Shown in pieces: positions 1 through 11,338 of a stretch of DNA of 64,000 nucleotides; within the stretch, counting starts at the first letter, position 1, and every line of letters starts with the position of its first letter. The notes below the pieces were generated by a model. It worked only from the letters and a program-made list of their open reading frames with translations. It was not told the DNA's origin and did not search any database. The translations under genes and the position numbers were made by a program. Source of the stretch: Spodoptera frugiperda (taxonomy: Eukaryota; Arthropoda; Insecta; Lepidoptera; Noctuidae); assembly GCF_023101765.2 (NCBI RefSeq), contig NC_064236.1, positions 19,990,993 to 20,054,992 of the forward strand, in the 5' to 3' direction.

Positions 1-87
1 AATGCTGTAGCACATAAGACAAGTCCTAAGTTATTAGTTAGAAAATGTAATGTACAAAAGTCGTTCAAACATTCTGCTCAAAAACCT

Positions 88-327
88 TTAGGGAACAGAG
101 AGTAAAGTTCCCTAAGAAAAGGAGGATCCTCCGACCAGGCGAGGTGATCAGCCTGGCGGGCTTTCTGCCCAACTGTTGTTCGTTGGGATTTTCTATCTGT
201 GTTAATTCGCATGCAAACTTAAGATGTGCGATGCAGGATATTTGTGACGTCATCCATTGATTTGCTCGTCGATAGTCTATGTGCGACATCTGTCATCTGT
301 CAACTGTCACTTGTCAGTGTCGCCACA
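88..327 (-). repeat. TRIM LTR (3' LTR in element orientation)
   Basis: 240 bp copy of the LTR at 831-1072, including the TGACGTCA palindrome at 245-252. It is preceded in element orientation by a G-rich polypurine tract. Confidence 0.85.
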
Positions 328-809
328 TCACTCCCCCCCAAGACCGGAGGTCGATCCTGTTGAGACGGCTGTCGATGCTTGTGATGAGCGGTGCCAGAGC
401 CAGTGTAGAATGTCCCTAGTTCCAGTGAGTCGGAACTGTGCCGCTGAATGCCCAGTGAGTCGGGTGAGCGGTGCAGGGTGATACTCCAGTGAGTCGGAGT
501 AGTGAAGCTCGCAGTGTCCCACGGTGAGTCGGGGAATAGATGCTGCGAGGTTAGGTGCGTAGTGGCTGGCGTCTGCGTTGACGGGAGGAAGACGTCCTCA
601 GACCGTGTGCAGAGAGTGCTGTGCCTAGACGCTGATGAGGCCGTAGGGAAGAACCAGGCTGCATATCTTCGATGTAGCGTGTGGTGGTCCCTGATGAGGC
701 CGAGGATGCTGGTTGGCTGCGACTTGATTACCGCTCAGCGGAGAAGTGATGGGTGAGGGAGATGGCGATAAGGATGACGGTGCTGATCTGCTCCGTGAAG
801 GTTGGTTTC

Positions 810-827
810 AATCACGTCGGGGTCACC
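810..827 (-). other. TRIM primer-binding site
   Basis: Minus-strand TGGTGACCCCGACGTGAT two bases inside the LTR. The plus strand here reads like the T-arm and acceptor end of a tRNA terminating in CCA (ATCACGTCGGGGTCACCA). The tRNA species was not determined. Confidence 0.7.
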
Positions 828-830
828 ACT

Positions 831-1072
831 TTAGGGAACAGCGAGTAAAGTTCCCTAAGAAAAGGAGGATCCTCCGACCAGGCGAGGTGATCAGCCTGGC
901 GGGCTTTCTGCCCAACTGTTGTTCGTTGGGATTTTCTATCCGTGTTAATTCGCATGTAAACTTCATATGTGTGATGCAGGATATTTGTGACGTCATCCAT
1001 TTATTTGCTCGTCGATAGTCTATGTGCGACTTCTGTCATCTGTCATCTGTCACTTGTCAGAGTGTCGCCACA
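831..1072 (-). repeat. TRIM LTR (5' LTR in element orientation)
   Basis: 242 bp, starting TGTGGCGACAC at 1072 on the minus strand and ending CCCTAA at 831. It contains a perfect CRE-type palindrome TGACGTCA at 988-995, a possible U3 enhancer. Confidence 0.85.
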
Positions 1073-1583
1073 AACCTTAATTATAAATAAAAGACATAAA
1101 AAATAAACATGTGAAAAGAATTAAAAAAAACGCAAAAATATACAAAATAAAAAATTACAAACTTTCTAAGTAAGTAAGTAAAAAAATACTATATATCAAA
1201 ATTCATAAGAATACAAAAGTAAAAAAAAAAATAACAATAAAAATATGTTGTAAACAGTCATTTTTTCGTTGATTTTAGGCAATCATTAAAAACATCAAAA
1301 TATAATCAAATATATATTTAATTTTTTTGGGATCCCTCCTTAGTACCCATATGTTATAGTGACTATATCAATTGATTGATTTATAAATCAAAATGTTAAA
1401 AAACAGTTACTTTATGCTAAGAAAAATAATGACAAAATAAATGTGCTAGCAATATAAAATCAAAGAGTCCAATAAAAACAAATTATAAAAACAAATGATT
1501 GATGCTCAGAACTGGGAGTCCTTTAACATACTTCAAATGATTTCCTAAGGCAAACATCTGTACAAGCAATGACTAGACCTAGT
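1073..1583. other. AT-rich spacer downstream of Arp 1
   Basis: Poly(A)/poly(T)-rich, no open frame or repeat recognised; presumably the 3' UTR and flank of Arp 1. Confidence 0.5.
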
Positions 1584-2340
1584 TCAGAACCTATTCCTTA
1601 CAATCCTCTCTCCATGTTCTTCGAACTGTTTCTGAGTGACCCATACTCTTTGCGATTCCCTTGATCCTGCAAACACTGCACCCCCCATCCAAGCCACTCC
1701 ATATGCCTCAGAACTTTCTATAATGTTCACAGGCCTATTCAGTAATAATTTAAGTTCCAGAGACAACCGCTTGCAAAGACCTGGTACGGTCATACCCCCA
1801 TGTACAACGATAGCGTCAAAAAGCTCAGGTTGTAGATCAGAATCACATTTCAGGCTCGAAGTCAAAATGGCGTCTGGTAAAGACAGACAGTTCACCTTCT
1901 TGTTTAACACCAACTCTGGTTGGAAGTATAACTCTCCAGCCATGAACACCTCTTCGCTGACGTCCACTTCTTCGCCGCTCGGCAGCTTGTACGTCTTCAT
2001 GTACTGCTGTCTCGTCACAGCGCAGTTTTTGGTCACATACACATATTTGGTCCTCAACTCCTCAACCACTTTGTCAATGTCCGCGGCGAGGTTTAAATCT
2101 TTTTGCAGAAGGCTCTCCTTTATATATTCACTCAGATGATGAGCTGACATGTTGGTTTCCATATTGGCGTACTCGATGGAACCTCCTTCATATACTGGAT
2201 TAATTCCCGTGATGTCGTGGCCCAAGTCTACCGACATGCCTGTAGCGCATCCTGAGCCGAATAGTGACAACACGCTCTGTGGCTTCACGCACAAACCCGG
2301 GGAATTTAGAGACTCGAAGAAAATCTCGCAGCATTTAACT
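1584..2340 (-). CDS. Arp 1, exon 2 (C-terminal)
   Basis: Begins after the acceptor TTTTCTTCCAG, completes a split Lys codon, then reads VKCCEIFFESLNSPG, aligning with actin EKMTQIMFETFNTPA. The reading frame must therefore start upstream of 2294, not at the first Leu/Met-like codon. It ends EEHGERIVRNRF followed by TGA at 1584-1586. No AATAAA is obvious close downstream. Confidence 0.9.
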
Positions 2341-5300
2341 CTGGAAGAAAAACAATCTTGGTTGAAATATTTAAAATAAATCTATGTTTTCACTTCTAAA
2401 TAACTGTATACGCAATCAGCGCCTGCTCTCCTTCCAACTACTACGTACCAAAACAAAATAAAAGGAATCATAATAAAACAAATAAAGCATTTTCTTATTT
2501 ACATTGCCTTTTCATCCGGTATAATAGTCACGTATTTTTTTTATTCAAAAGTGCTTAATATTATTTAAGTACATATTTAAAAAATAAATCTTGTATCCTT
2601 GCAGAAGGGCGAAGATAAAACGAATTAAAAAAGATTATGATGTACGGATTAAATTAAATAAATATTCGAAATAATTCTAACACGGTGTATTAGGGCATTG
2701 TGCTAACTGCACCAGAATTAAATATGTATGTAATCCACTGATATGCTCAACCAAAACCCGACTGACCAAAGTAAACACTATCCGATTTACCAGAAACAGG
2801 GATACTAAACATGCCCCATCCCCTGTCTACTCACAGACTGCATATCTTCCTTACAAACACGAACGTATCCAAGTCGGAGTTATTAAATATTTTCCCATTG
2901 TTAGACGGCTTTTCAGTACAAATCCTGACTTAATGGCATGAGAGCTTAACAACGATATATACTGAAGCTAACAATAGAATAAGCGATCAGAATTATAAAG
3001 AGATCGATCGACGGACAATGAACATCCTTTTTTTCTTGGTTTGAAGAGTCCCGTGTATAGAGGCGGCAGTGATTGTATCTTTTTGTGAACGTGTCTTGTT
3101 TCGCGTTTGTGGAGTGAAGGATACGTTGTGGGGAGAAAACAGTGAACAATAGAGGAGTCTATCAACATATTACCTACTCAGATTATGTTAAAAGTGTATA
3201 ATTTTTCGAATCAGCAAGTTTTCACCATTAAACGAAAGAGCAAAAATGAAACTGTATATTGCCAAGTTGTATGACTGATTTTGTAACAGAACCCACGTGA
3301 TGAATTTCCCTTTGCTCTCACTAAGATGCAAGTGGAGTGCCACCGATGACGTTCGATTTCCTGCCCCAGTATCCAGCGCAGCCCACGCGGCACTACGGAC
3401 TGCATAATGAACCACTAATGATACAACCTGCATAAACGACATTCAGGAAATAGAAACTTTACAATCTTTGACATTGTAATGTAGTGAATAGCGTCGGCGC
3501 TCGCTTTTACTACTCGTGCTTTGATACGATTTATTCCATTTCTGTACTGAAAATGTAGAATATTATAGTTTTCTTTTAGAAATTCATACTTTGTTTGATT
3601 TAGCTTCATCTGTTTAGATGTGTTAAACGTATAACACTTGTAGTTTTTCAAGTCACGTCACAAATTCAATAAGATTTAGGTTCCAGTTCACATCGTCAAG
3701 GTGTCGCGTAATCTTAATGTCAGGTAAGTGCCGGTCCTAACCCTCAGCCGGTCTCTAGTCGACCTGACATACATATAAAGATTTCGGTTGACTTTATGTC
3801 CTCACGATACTATTCTTAAAAACAAAGACAGACAGTATACGGCGTAAACCTATTCTGAGAGAGACCAAAAAAGGAACTTCCCAAAATTAACCAATCGCAT
3901 TTTATGTGTGCTCATTTTTATTCAAATATCCATGTTAATAATCTGGGTATTAAACTTTCAATTGCAACTTCGTCTTATTAGTTGATACAAACAAATCAAA
4001 TACGAAATTTCTATACGACAAATATTTTTATGATGATGGTATATTGTACTAGATTATTAAATAAATGTACTGAAGTTATTTTAAGCAGACATTGCAGTAG
4101 GTATGGAAAGTATTCAATAGGAACGAATGGAGATGACATTGAAATGTCTTTTGTGCTGAATCGGTAATATTCTTCTTTTCAAAAACCGTACAATAGTGTC
4201 GTGGCTCTAGAACGTATGAATACAAATAAATCCATTCGGAACCCGACGCATTTCATATTCAGTATTCTTATGGCTACAAGTATGATCGTAAATGTGTATA
4301 TGAAATTGAATTATGGGAATTTACCTCCAGTTACAAACTGGAGTGATGATATGCTCTTACAAAGGACTGGCAGTGGTTGGATGTGAAGAGATGAAGATCG
4401 ATCGCATTGACAAACCTATGTCTAGCAGAGGATGAATAAAGACTGGAAGACGATGATAAAGAATTATTCCTAACTTAGACAAATTCAAAAATACATGTAC
4501 TCTAGACAATCTTTTTGCAAAAAAAAATATTCATTATACCAATGGTTAACTGAAAAAATCATACGGAATCATTTATCAGTGGCCACTAGTTTATTACCGT
4601 CGTAAATATGGACGCGACCGCTAGTCTGTAATAGTGGTCGTATTGTAATTAACAGGAATATTATTTTTGTACCGACAACCAATATTCGGTGGCGACGGAA
4701 ATCGACGCAATGTTGTTATTGTGGCCAATATTTGTTACACATATTTGTCACAAATATTCATGACCAATTGTTGGTTAACCTAATATTATTTGTTAAGTTT
4801 TTGCTAGTGTTAATCGTATGCAAACCTGTACGATCAAAATTCATAAACAGAAAACGATAGCCAGACGTCGATATTCGTCAAAAAGTCGACGTTTCATAAA
4901 ATGTATTTCTTTTAGCGTGAAAACCAGTTTTTCTTCTTTTCTGTTCGGAAAACTGTGATGAATTTTTAAAACAGTAGGCTGCAAACGGCTGCCCCTAAAG
5001 TTTATTCAATATGAAAAATATATATACCTATACATAGTAATAACTGCGTTTATAAAATCGCACTACGGTTCCTAGTAAAATTCCGCGAAAATAGCAGCAG
5101 CCAAAACGACATTCGCCAAGTCTTGGCTTAAAACAATAAATTCGTTCCCGTCAATATATAATGTCAAGTGTGTCGAGGAATATATTCATACAATTGAGAA
5201 AAGTATCCAATGTTAGAATATTTGATCAATCTTGTCGCGCGACTCAGCGGGTCTCGGTATGTCGGGGAAAATAAAGAAGCTGTAGTAAACGTACTAATAT

Positions 5301-5707
5301 TATGGGGAGTGACATTTTATCCAAGCATAAAGTGGAGTGAGAAGACTCTGTACTCACTTGTCTTTCATAGTGGTTGTTGGAGCACACGACAGCAGCACAG
5401 CTCGGTCTTCGGGAGCTGCCTTCAACTCTCTGTAAAACACATGGTGCCACACCCTCTCCATGTTATCCCAGTGGACAATCTTCCCCCTATACACAGGATA
5501 ATTCAAGTCCAAGTCATCAATCCTTTGTACTGCCGCATCTCCTACGTACACCTCGTAAGGAGTCTTGCCATAGGTTCCTTGGAGGTACTTCGGCCTCCCC
5601 ACTGTATTTCTAAAGATGCACACAGGGTGATTGTCGCAAGCAAACCCAGCCTTAAGATTAAAGCTTCCATTGTCAATAACAACAACAGGCTTCGAGAAGT
5701 TAGTCAT
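1584..5707 (-). CDS. Divergent actin-related protein 1 (two exons, 368 aa)
   Basis: The gene has exon 1 at 5358-5707 and exon 2 at 1584-2340, separated by a 3 kb intron with a GTGAGT donor and a TTCCAG acceptor; joined length 1107 nt, 368 aa plus TGA. The protein is colinear with actin (375 aa). Phosphate loop 1 reads IDNGSFNLKAGFA at residues 11-23, subdomain 1 has WHHVFYRELKAAPE, and phosphate loop 2 is VDLGHDITG near residue 154. Later motifs are VVHGGMTVPG and AWMGGAVFA. Q138 (actin Q137) and D155 (actin D154) remain, but actin D157 is H158 and H161 is G162. This suggests reduced or absent ATPase (inference). Actin folds normally bind ATP and either polymerise or act in complexes. This one matches none of the conserved Arp1-Arp11 classes that I recognise, so it is best called an orphan Arp; male germline use is a guess from such genes in other insects. 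Confidence 0.9.
2341..5357 (-). other. Arp 1 intron
   Basis: Bounded by a GTGAGT donor and a CAG acceptor. Short frames inside have no recognisable similarity. No complete mobile element was seen. Confidence 0.6.
5358..5707 (-). CDS. Arp 1, exon 1 (N-terminal)
   Basis: Starts at ATG 5707 (MTNFSKPVVVIDNGS) and ends in phase 2 at the donor GACAA|GTGAGT (intron begins at 5357). It covers actin subdomains 1 and 2, including DNGS, KAGFA and VGRPKY and the WHHVFYREL helix. The 5' UTR and promoter to its right are not recognisable. Confidence 0.9.
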
Positions 5708-7471
5708 ATTGTTAGTTTAGGACCTACAATGTAGTGTATGTACCACTTGACGTTCTGAAAAACAAATACGGCCTTGTCATGTGGGAATAAAAACGGGTAT
5801 TTGATATTTGACCTCGTTCCACTCCGCCGGCCAGGTACATCACATGTGACATATCAGTCTATGAAGTATGTATACCACATCTTATAGCAATGCCAGAAAT
5901 ATTTTTTTAATTTACATTCCACATTAGAATCTTCTCTCTCTGTTATCAGTACAAGCTCTCAAAATATGCAATATCAGAAGGGTAAACTCTTGGTATCATA
6001 AAATTTATAATCTTAGCTTAACCTTAACCCAAGTTTAAACAAAGTTTCGAAGTTAAGTTAATACCTTACTTGGAAGTTTGACAAGTGAGATAAAAACAGG
6101 GGTGGCTTTTACATCACGTGCTTAAGTTACATTGAGGTTATAAAGTCGCATTATTAAGTTTGGGACACACAGATAGGATTGATTATAAATTCCAGAACTT
6201 TTATAGTAAAACGTTCTTATGATAACAAGTTGAAGTAAATAAAAAGTTGTGCTGCTATATTTATGTGACCTAGTTTTATTTAATGCCAATTATTGAGTGG
6301 TAGTATGAAGAGATCACGAGGGCAGGCATGTTAAGATATTGCTACATAAATCACGCCGGCCGCCAGCCAGTATGCAACTACCCTTAAGCGACATGATTAA
6401 TCACAGCGATTTATTATCGCTTCAAATAGCTATATATCGTATTCCACGGGCGGAATGGCGATTTTTTCTTATTTGATTATTTATTTTAGCGCAAATATAT
6501 GTATTTATGATAATTGGCTATGGCTTCTCGCGATAGCGTGTTATTATTTAAAACTGAAAACGTTATTTATTTTACACTCTCACTCTCACTCATTTTACAA
6601 TGCGGCATGTCGCATTCATCATCAATGACAGTTGCCTTATTCAAATACTAGTATTACAACCTTAAACTTAGCAAAACGAATAATATTTTCTTGTAAATTG
6701 GTTCAATGCATGTTGTTTACAAAATATTCAGATCAGCATGAATATCTGAGACCTTCGCTTGAAATTGTATTGTGGCTGTCTCGCCCCACACGACATTTGC
6801 TCTGTACTTGTCCACTTCTAAACTCCTAAGTGCTATGAGTAGACGCATTTTTAGCACAATGTACTCTGAACTTACCTTATATGAAACTAGTACAATGAGA
6901 TTCCGTAATGTAAGTGAGAATGGAAATTCGGTCGTTTATTCAATGTTGTATCCTACTAGTTACCATTTGACCGCGTCGGTCCCGGCATGTTGCCTTGCGG
7001 GCACCGGATAATTGGATCATTCAGTCTGGATATCTTATCCGGTATTGGAAAAATGTGACGTAAAATCGTAAAATATAGCGAGTAGCAAAATTCATGGTGA
7101 TAAAAGTAAAATAAAATAAAAGTAAGAATGTGTTATACAGCAAGTCCCTTCACCGATTTTTCTTTTTCAAACTATAGCCGGTAATGATTTCCTGTCCCTT
7201 CTCTGGTGTTTCTCAAAGATATGCTGTTAGACATATAGAGGAATGACACAGTTTGGTAACAGGTCTTAGTTCGTTAAACTGTTTTAAATTACTGACGTAT
7301 AAATATACCGGATACAATTACAGTTTCTCTGTAGTTATTAAGAGTTTTCAAACCATAACACAACAATATTTTGTTCAACCCAAGAATAAACGAAGAATTA
7401 AAATATATATATATATAAGACAATTATTCTATTTTTATGGAATTTACGACAAATTAAACCATGCGTTGCTC
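5708..7471. other. Spacer upstream of Arp 1
   Basis: Must hold the 5' UTR and promoter of Arp 1. I could not identify a TATA box, initiator or exon with confidence. No repeat family member was recognised. Confidence 0.4.
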
Positions 7472-7551
7472 TGTAAATCAAAAGTTTTTTATTTTAGTAT
7501 TTTACAATGAATAATCACAACATAACATTACTGTATTGGTAAAACTTTACC

Positions 7552-7733
7552 TGTAAATCAAAAGAAACGACATTTAAAGTTATATTGTCGCTCTTATTCC
7601 ACTAATTAGTTTATAACAAAATAAATTAAATTCAATTCTTTGACAAATAAAAAATCATGACGTCTCCCGTCTCCACCGACACTATCGTCAGCGCCACCTA
7701 TCGTCTCAACATGTAACCATTATTTCCTTTACA
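7552..7733 (-). repeat. 3' LTR of the gypsy element
   Basis: Starts TGTAAAGG at 7733 right after the polypurine tract AAGGGGGAGA (7734-7743). A terminal TTTACA at 7552-7557 would give 182 bp bounded by TGTAAA...TTTACA. A second TTTACA at 7472-7477, within a 14-bp direct repeat (plus-strand copies at 7471-7484 and 7551-7564), could extend it to 262 bp. Without the other LTR the right choice is open. Confidence 0.6.
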
Positions 7734-7791
7734 TCTCCCCCTTAAATTGAAAATTCCTCTGGAAATTTTCACTTTTCCAATATCCCTTTAT

Positions 7792-8350
7792 TTATTCTGG
7801 TATGGGCACAGGAGTCAGTTTAGTAATATGAAACAGATTTGATTCCTTCTTCTTGTGGCCTGTATTAATCTTGTATATTGATTGTGATACTTTTTCTTCT
7901 ATTTTAAATGGACCAATCCTTAACTCATCCAATTTTCTTCTATTTAATTTGTGTCCATTTTCAACATATACCATATCACCTACTTCGAAATTATATTTTA
8001 TTCTCTTCTTATTTACTATTGTTTTATTGTACTCATGTGATTTTATAGATCTCTCTATTGCAGTTTTTCTATCTCTCATCCAGTCACTTGTTTGTTTTTC
8101 CAGTTTTAGTTCATTGGGTATTAGTGAGACATCGGTGCCATCCATTAGGTATCTTGGTGCAAAACCTGTTATTGAATGTTCTGTATTGTTATATTTGTCT
8201 ACACAATTATGAGCAATACTCGTCCATGCTGTAGTATTTGGTTTTTCATTTAGCTTGCATCTTATTTTATTTACCAGTGTTTGGTTAAGCCTCTCGTTGA
8301 GTCCATTGGAAAAAGGTGAGTTTACTGCAGTGAAAATTAGTGTGATAGAT
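7792..8350 (-). pseudogene. gypsy integrase C-terminal part (shifted frame)
   Basis: Continues integrase after the single-base shift in the T6 run at 8350-8355. Contains the catalytic Glu in NGLNERLNQ, then a basic region and a GPY/F-type C-terminal module (LDELRIGPFKI), ending LTPVPIPE at 7792. The stretch is open across the whole span although no Met opens it. Nothing resembling env follows. Confidence 0.85.
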
Positions 8351-10868
8351 TTTTTGTAAAAATGTTTTAAATTCTTGTGAATTTATCCCGGGGTACTGAT
8401 CAGTGAGTACTATACCAATTTCATGACAATTCGGTACATTATTTAAAAGTTTTATGAAGTCTTTAGCACTCTGTGTCTTTGAATTTACTATATAAGCGTA
8501 TCGAGTAAAATGATCGACTAAGAGGTGCAGATATTTCTTAGTTGACCTAGAACCTCCGAATCCCCCAATTGTGTCTATTGAGACAATTTCCAATGGTTTT
8601 GTAGCAGGACCTAGGTACGACATTAAACCATATTTTAACTGTCCTCTTGTCTTATTCTTTATACATATATCGCATAATTTACATGTTTTTGTTATGTTTT
8701 TAGTTAAATTCCTTGCTGTGTATAGTTTTCCTATTTTCTTTTGCATTTGTTTTATGCCTATGTGACACATATTTTCATGAATTAATTTTACAAATTTTAT
8801 ACTAAATTCTTCTGATAGTATTATTTTTTCTTGTTTCTTTATCTTTTTGAAATATATATTGTCTTTATAAATCAACTTGTTTTTGTATTTTTTTATATCT
8901 TCATTATTTTTTTGATCTGTCAATATGTCACTCAATGTTATTAAGTTAATTATCTTTAACTGTTCATGTATCTCTTTATTTGGTTCTATTACTGGGTTTC
9001 TGCTTAAACAATCAGCTTCTACGTTATCCTTTCCTGGTGTATACTTTATAGTGAAGTCGTATTGTGATAAATAGTAAGACAGTTCTCCCAACTCTTCATC
9101 GGTTCTAGATTTGATATTTAAGTTTGCCAAAGGTTTGTGGTCAGAGAATACTGTGAAACGTTTGCCTATCAACCAGTATTGCCAGTATTTTATAGCTTCT
9201 TTAATAGCTAAGCATTCCAAGTATATTGCCTTCTTTTTCTTCTGGGCTTCATATAATTTTTTTGAGAAATATGCCACAGGTTTTTCCTTTCCGTCAGGTT
9301 GAATTTGTTTAAACACAGCTCCAATTCCTGCAATTGATGCATCTGTGTATATATTTATTGGCAGGTCTTGGTCAAAAATTTCTAAAATGGGTTGTGAGCA
9401 CAGCAACTGTTTTATCTTCTCAAAAGCTTTTTGACAATCATTTGACCAAATAAACCGTTGGTTTTTTCTCAGTAAATTATGTAGTGGCTCTAAAATAGTT
9501 GAACTGTTAGGTATAAACTCACGGTAGAAGTTGATTTTTCCTAAAAGCTGTCGAATATTTTTCTGATTTCTTGGTGTTGGAAACTCTTTTATTGAAATTA
9601 AGTTGTCTCTCAATGGTCTTACAGTGTTATTTTCTATTACATGTCCTAAATATTTTACAGAATTAGTTGCAAATCGACACTTGGTGAACTTTAGCCGGAA
9701 TCCTTCTTCTTGAATTGCTTCTAAAAGCTGTGATAAATGATTTATGTGATCTGCATATGATTTTGAATAAATTAAAATGTCATCTATAAAATTTACAGCG
9801 AAGTCTTTTAATTTGTACTTCTTTAGTATGTTGCTTAAAATCCTTTGGAATATTGCAGGTGAGGTTTTTAAACCGAAGGGCAAGCATGTCCACTGGTAAT
9901 GGCCTTCCTGGGTGACAAAAGCAGTTTTCTTTCTATCTTCTACTCGCAATGGAATAGACCAGAACGCTGAGTTGATGTCTAATGTAGAAAAGTACTTACA
10001 GTTTCTTGTTTTGGTTACTAAGTCCTCAATCAAAGGGAATGGTTGAGCCTGAGGTACCACTATTTTGTTTAGGTCCCTGAAATCAATACATAATCTTGTT
10101 TTTCTATTGTCTTCTTTTTTGAAAGCCAAGGTTACTGGTGCTGCAAATGGGCTGTAAGATTGTTCTATAAGGTCTCTTTCTAGCAATTTACTCACTTGTT
10201 CTTCTATCTCCAGTTTATCTTCTAATGAGCATCTGTAGGGTCTTTTATGACAGTATGTATCCACAAGTAGATCAATGTGTGCTTCATAGTTTTTTACAGT
10301 TCCAATATCATATTTGTCTTTTGCAAAGCTTGATTTGTATTTACTTATGAGTTTATTTATATCAGATTTTTGTTCATTATTCAGATGACTCAGATCCATG
10401 TTAAATTCTTCATCTTTTACATGTTCATTAAAATTTACAATATTCAAATCTTCTTTGTTAGTGCTTGTTTTCATATAATTTTCAAAATGCTGTCCTCCTT
10501 CTGTTTTCTTTTCTTGAGGCTTCTGTGTGATTTCTAAATTTTCATCTTGTATCAATTTAAACTCTTTTATTATATCAAGTCCAATTAGAAAATCATATTT
10601 AAAGTTTTCTCCCTCTACAACGTAAACACCAATTTGCTTCTCTATATTAAAGATCTTAATTTTTATTATTGTAAATCCTTTTGTGTTTTTGACACCATTA
10701 ATTGTTATTAGGTTTGCATTTTTGTATACATTATGGCCTTGTTTTTTTAATCTTAATAACTTAGAATTGATTAAGGATACGTTGGAACCAGAATCATATA
10801 TACCTAATATATCTAATTTGTCCTCCAATGTTAGTTTTACCTCAATTAATGGTGTGATTACTCGTTTT
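8285..10868 (-). pseudogene. gypsy pol: protease, RT, RNase H, integrase N-part
   Basis: A single frame of about 860 codons entered by frameshifting. Domains in order (residue numbers from 10828): aspartic protease with YDSGSN at about 11-16; reverse transcriptase at about 180-400 with LPFGLKTSP and the catalytic FIDDIL near 346; RNase H with YTDAS near 493 and the SDHKPL motif; the integrase zinc-binding H-H-C-C region around 690-735 (CKLCDIC); and the integrase core with SIDTIGG and LTDQ supplying the first two acidic residues. The frame is lost just before the third acidic residue (NGLNERLNQ lies in the next frame, 7792-8350). Coding quality is otherwise intact, so inactivation is recent. 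Confidence 0.9.
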
Positions 10869-11338
10869 TTGGCTCATTGTCACTTAATTCCACATCTAGC
10901 ACTGTATTGTTCACATTCCTTCTATAGTTTCCCTTGTAGTTATAATCTTTATTTTCATCAGATTGTTTATTGAACCAACATTTTTCTTCGGCGTGAAAAC
11001 GGTTCCCTTTATTTAATTTTTCGCATATTTTGCAGGGCATTTTCTCACTTTTCAATTGACTGTCAGATGAATTTCTTTTAAATTTGCTATTATAATTTTT
11101 TCCTGTTTGTTCATGTTTACCAATTTCCTTAAAAAGATTTGCAGTTGAAGTTATAACTTCCTTATCCATTTTGTACATTATATAATCAGGTAGACCCATA
11201 ATGGTGAGATTAATCAATGTTTGTGTGTCAATTTTGCTATTTATTTCTAATAGTAATCTTTCTTTTTTAATGGCATATTCAAGTAATGACCCTCCTTGGT
11301 ATTTATAAGTAAAAGTATATGAAGTTACAAGAATAAAT
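10858..11338 (-). pseudogene. gag fragment of the gypsy element
   Basis: Open from about 11336 to the TAA at 10858-10860. The frame lacks a proper start because the element is truncated. It contains a CCHC-like knuckle CKICEKLNKGNRFHAEEKC with a long spacer before His, followed by a basic, Asn-rich tail. Gag would form the capsid and bind RNA. The end overlaps pol, and AAAAAAC lies 4 bases upstream of the stop codon. Confidence 0.7.
10864..10870 (-). promoter_or_regulatory. -1 ribosomal frameshift heptamer at gag-pol junction
   Basis: On the minus strand the gag codons CCA AAA AAC contain the slippery site A AAA AAC, read as XXA AAA AAC. A slip back by one base enters the pol frame (AAA AAA CGA), which is open through protease. 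This matches the canonical -1 programmed frameshift used by retroelements. No downstream pseudoknot was worked out. Confidence 0.75.

Larger units (their letters stand above)
88..1072 (-). mobile_element. TRIM-type non-autonomous LTR retrotransposon
   Basis: Two direct repeats, 88-327 and 831-1072, are nearly identical by eye (about nine substitutions and one 2-bp indel). They flank 503 bp with no long credible ORF. Orientation is minus. The upstream LTR (831-1072) is followed by TGGTGACCCCGACGTGAT (810-827), a tRNA 3'-end-like primer-binding site. Before the downstream LTR is the polypurine tract GGGGGGGAGTGA (328-339). The LTR begins TGTGGCGACAC. AACCT flanks both outer ends (83-87, 1073-1077), a 5-bp target duplication. 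All signals for reverse transcription are present, but no gag or pol is, so it must depend on a helper element. A recent internal deletion of a larger BEL/Pao or gypsy element is the alternative. Confidence 0.85.
7552..11338 (-). mobile_element. Ty3/gypsy LTR retrotransposon, 5'-truncated
   Basis: Minus-strand element with, in order, a partial gag with a zinc knuckle, protease, reverse transcriptase, RNase H, integrase, polypurine tract and one LTR at its 3' end. The left (5') LTR and the start of gag are missing: the gag frame runs into a stop at about 11336 and no LTR copy was seen to its right. Pol is in the -1 frame relative to gag. One extra base in a T6 run (plus strand 8350-8355) breaks integrase. 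No envelope gene is present between integrase and LTR. The element is therefore a dead copy of a non-enveloped gypsy-type retrotransposon. It lies between the two Arp genes, outside both coding regions. Confidence 0.9.

Noticed and set aside
1636..2379. Plus-strand open frames of 167 and 76 codons
   Set aside because: They are antisense shadows of Arp 1 exon 2; no recognisable domain.
3660..3735. Possible untranslated exon ending TCAG|GTAAGT
   Set aside because: A lone donor-like site in the Arp 1 intron on the opposite strand, no coding or acceptor support.
5210..5734. Plus-strand open frame of 174 codons
   Set aside because: Antisense shadow of Arp 1 exon 1.
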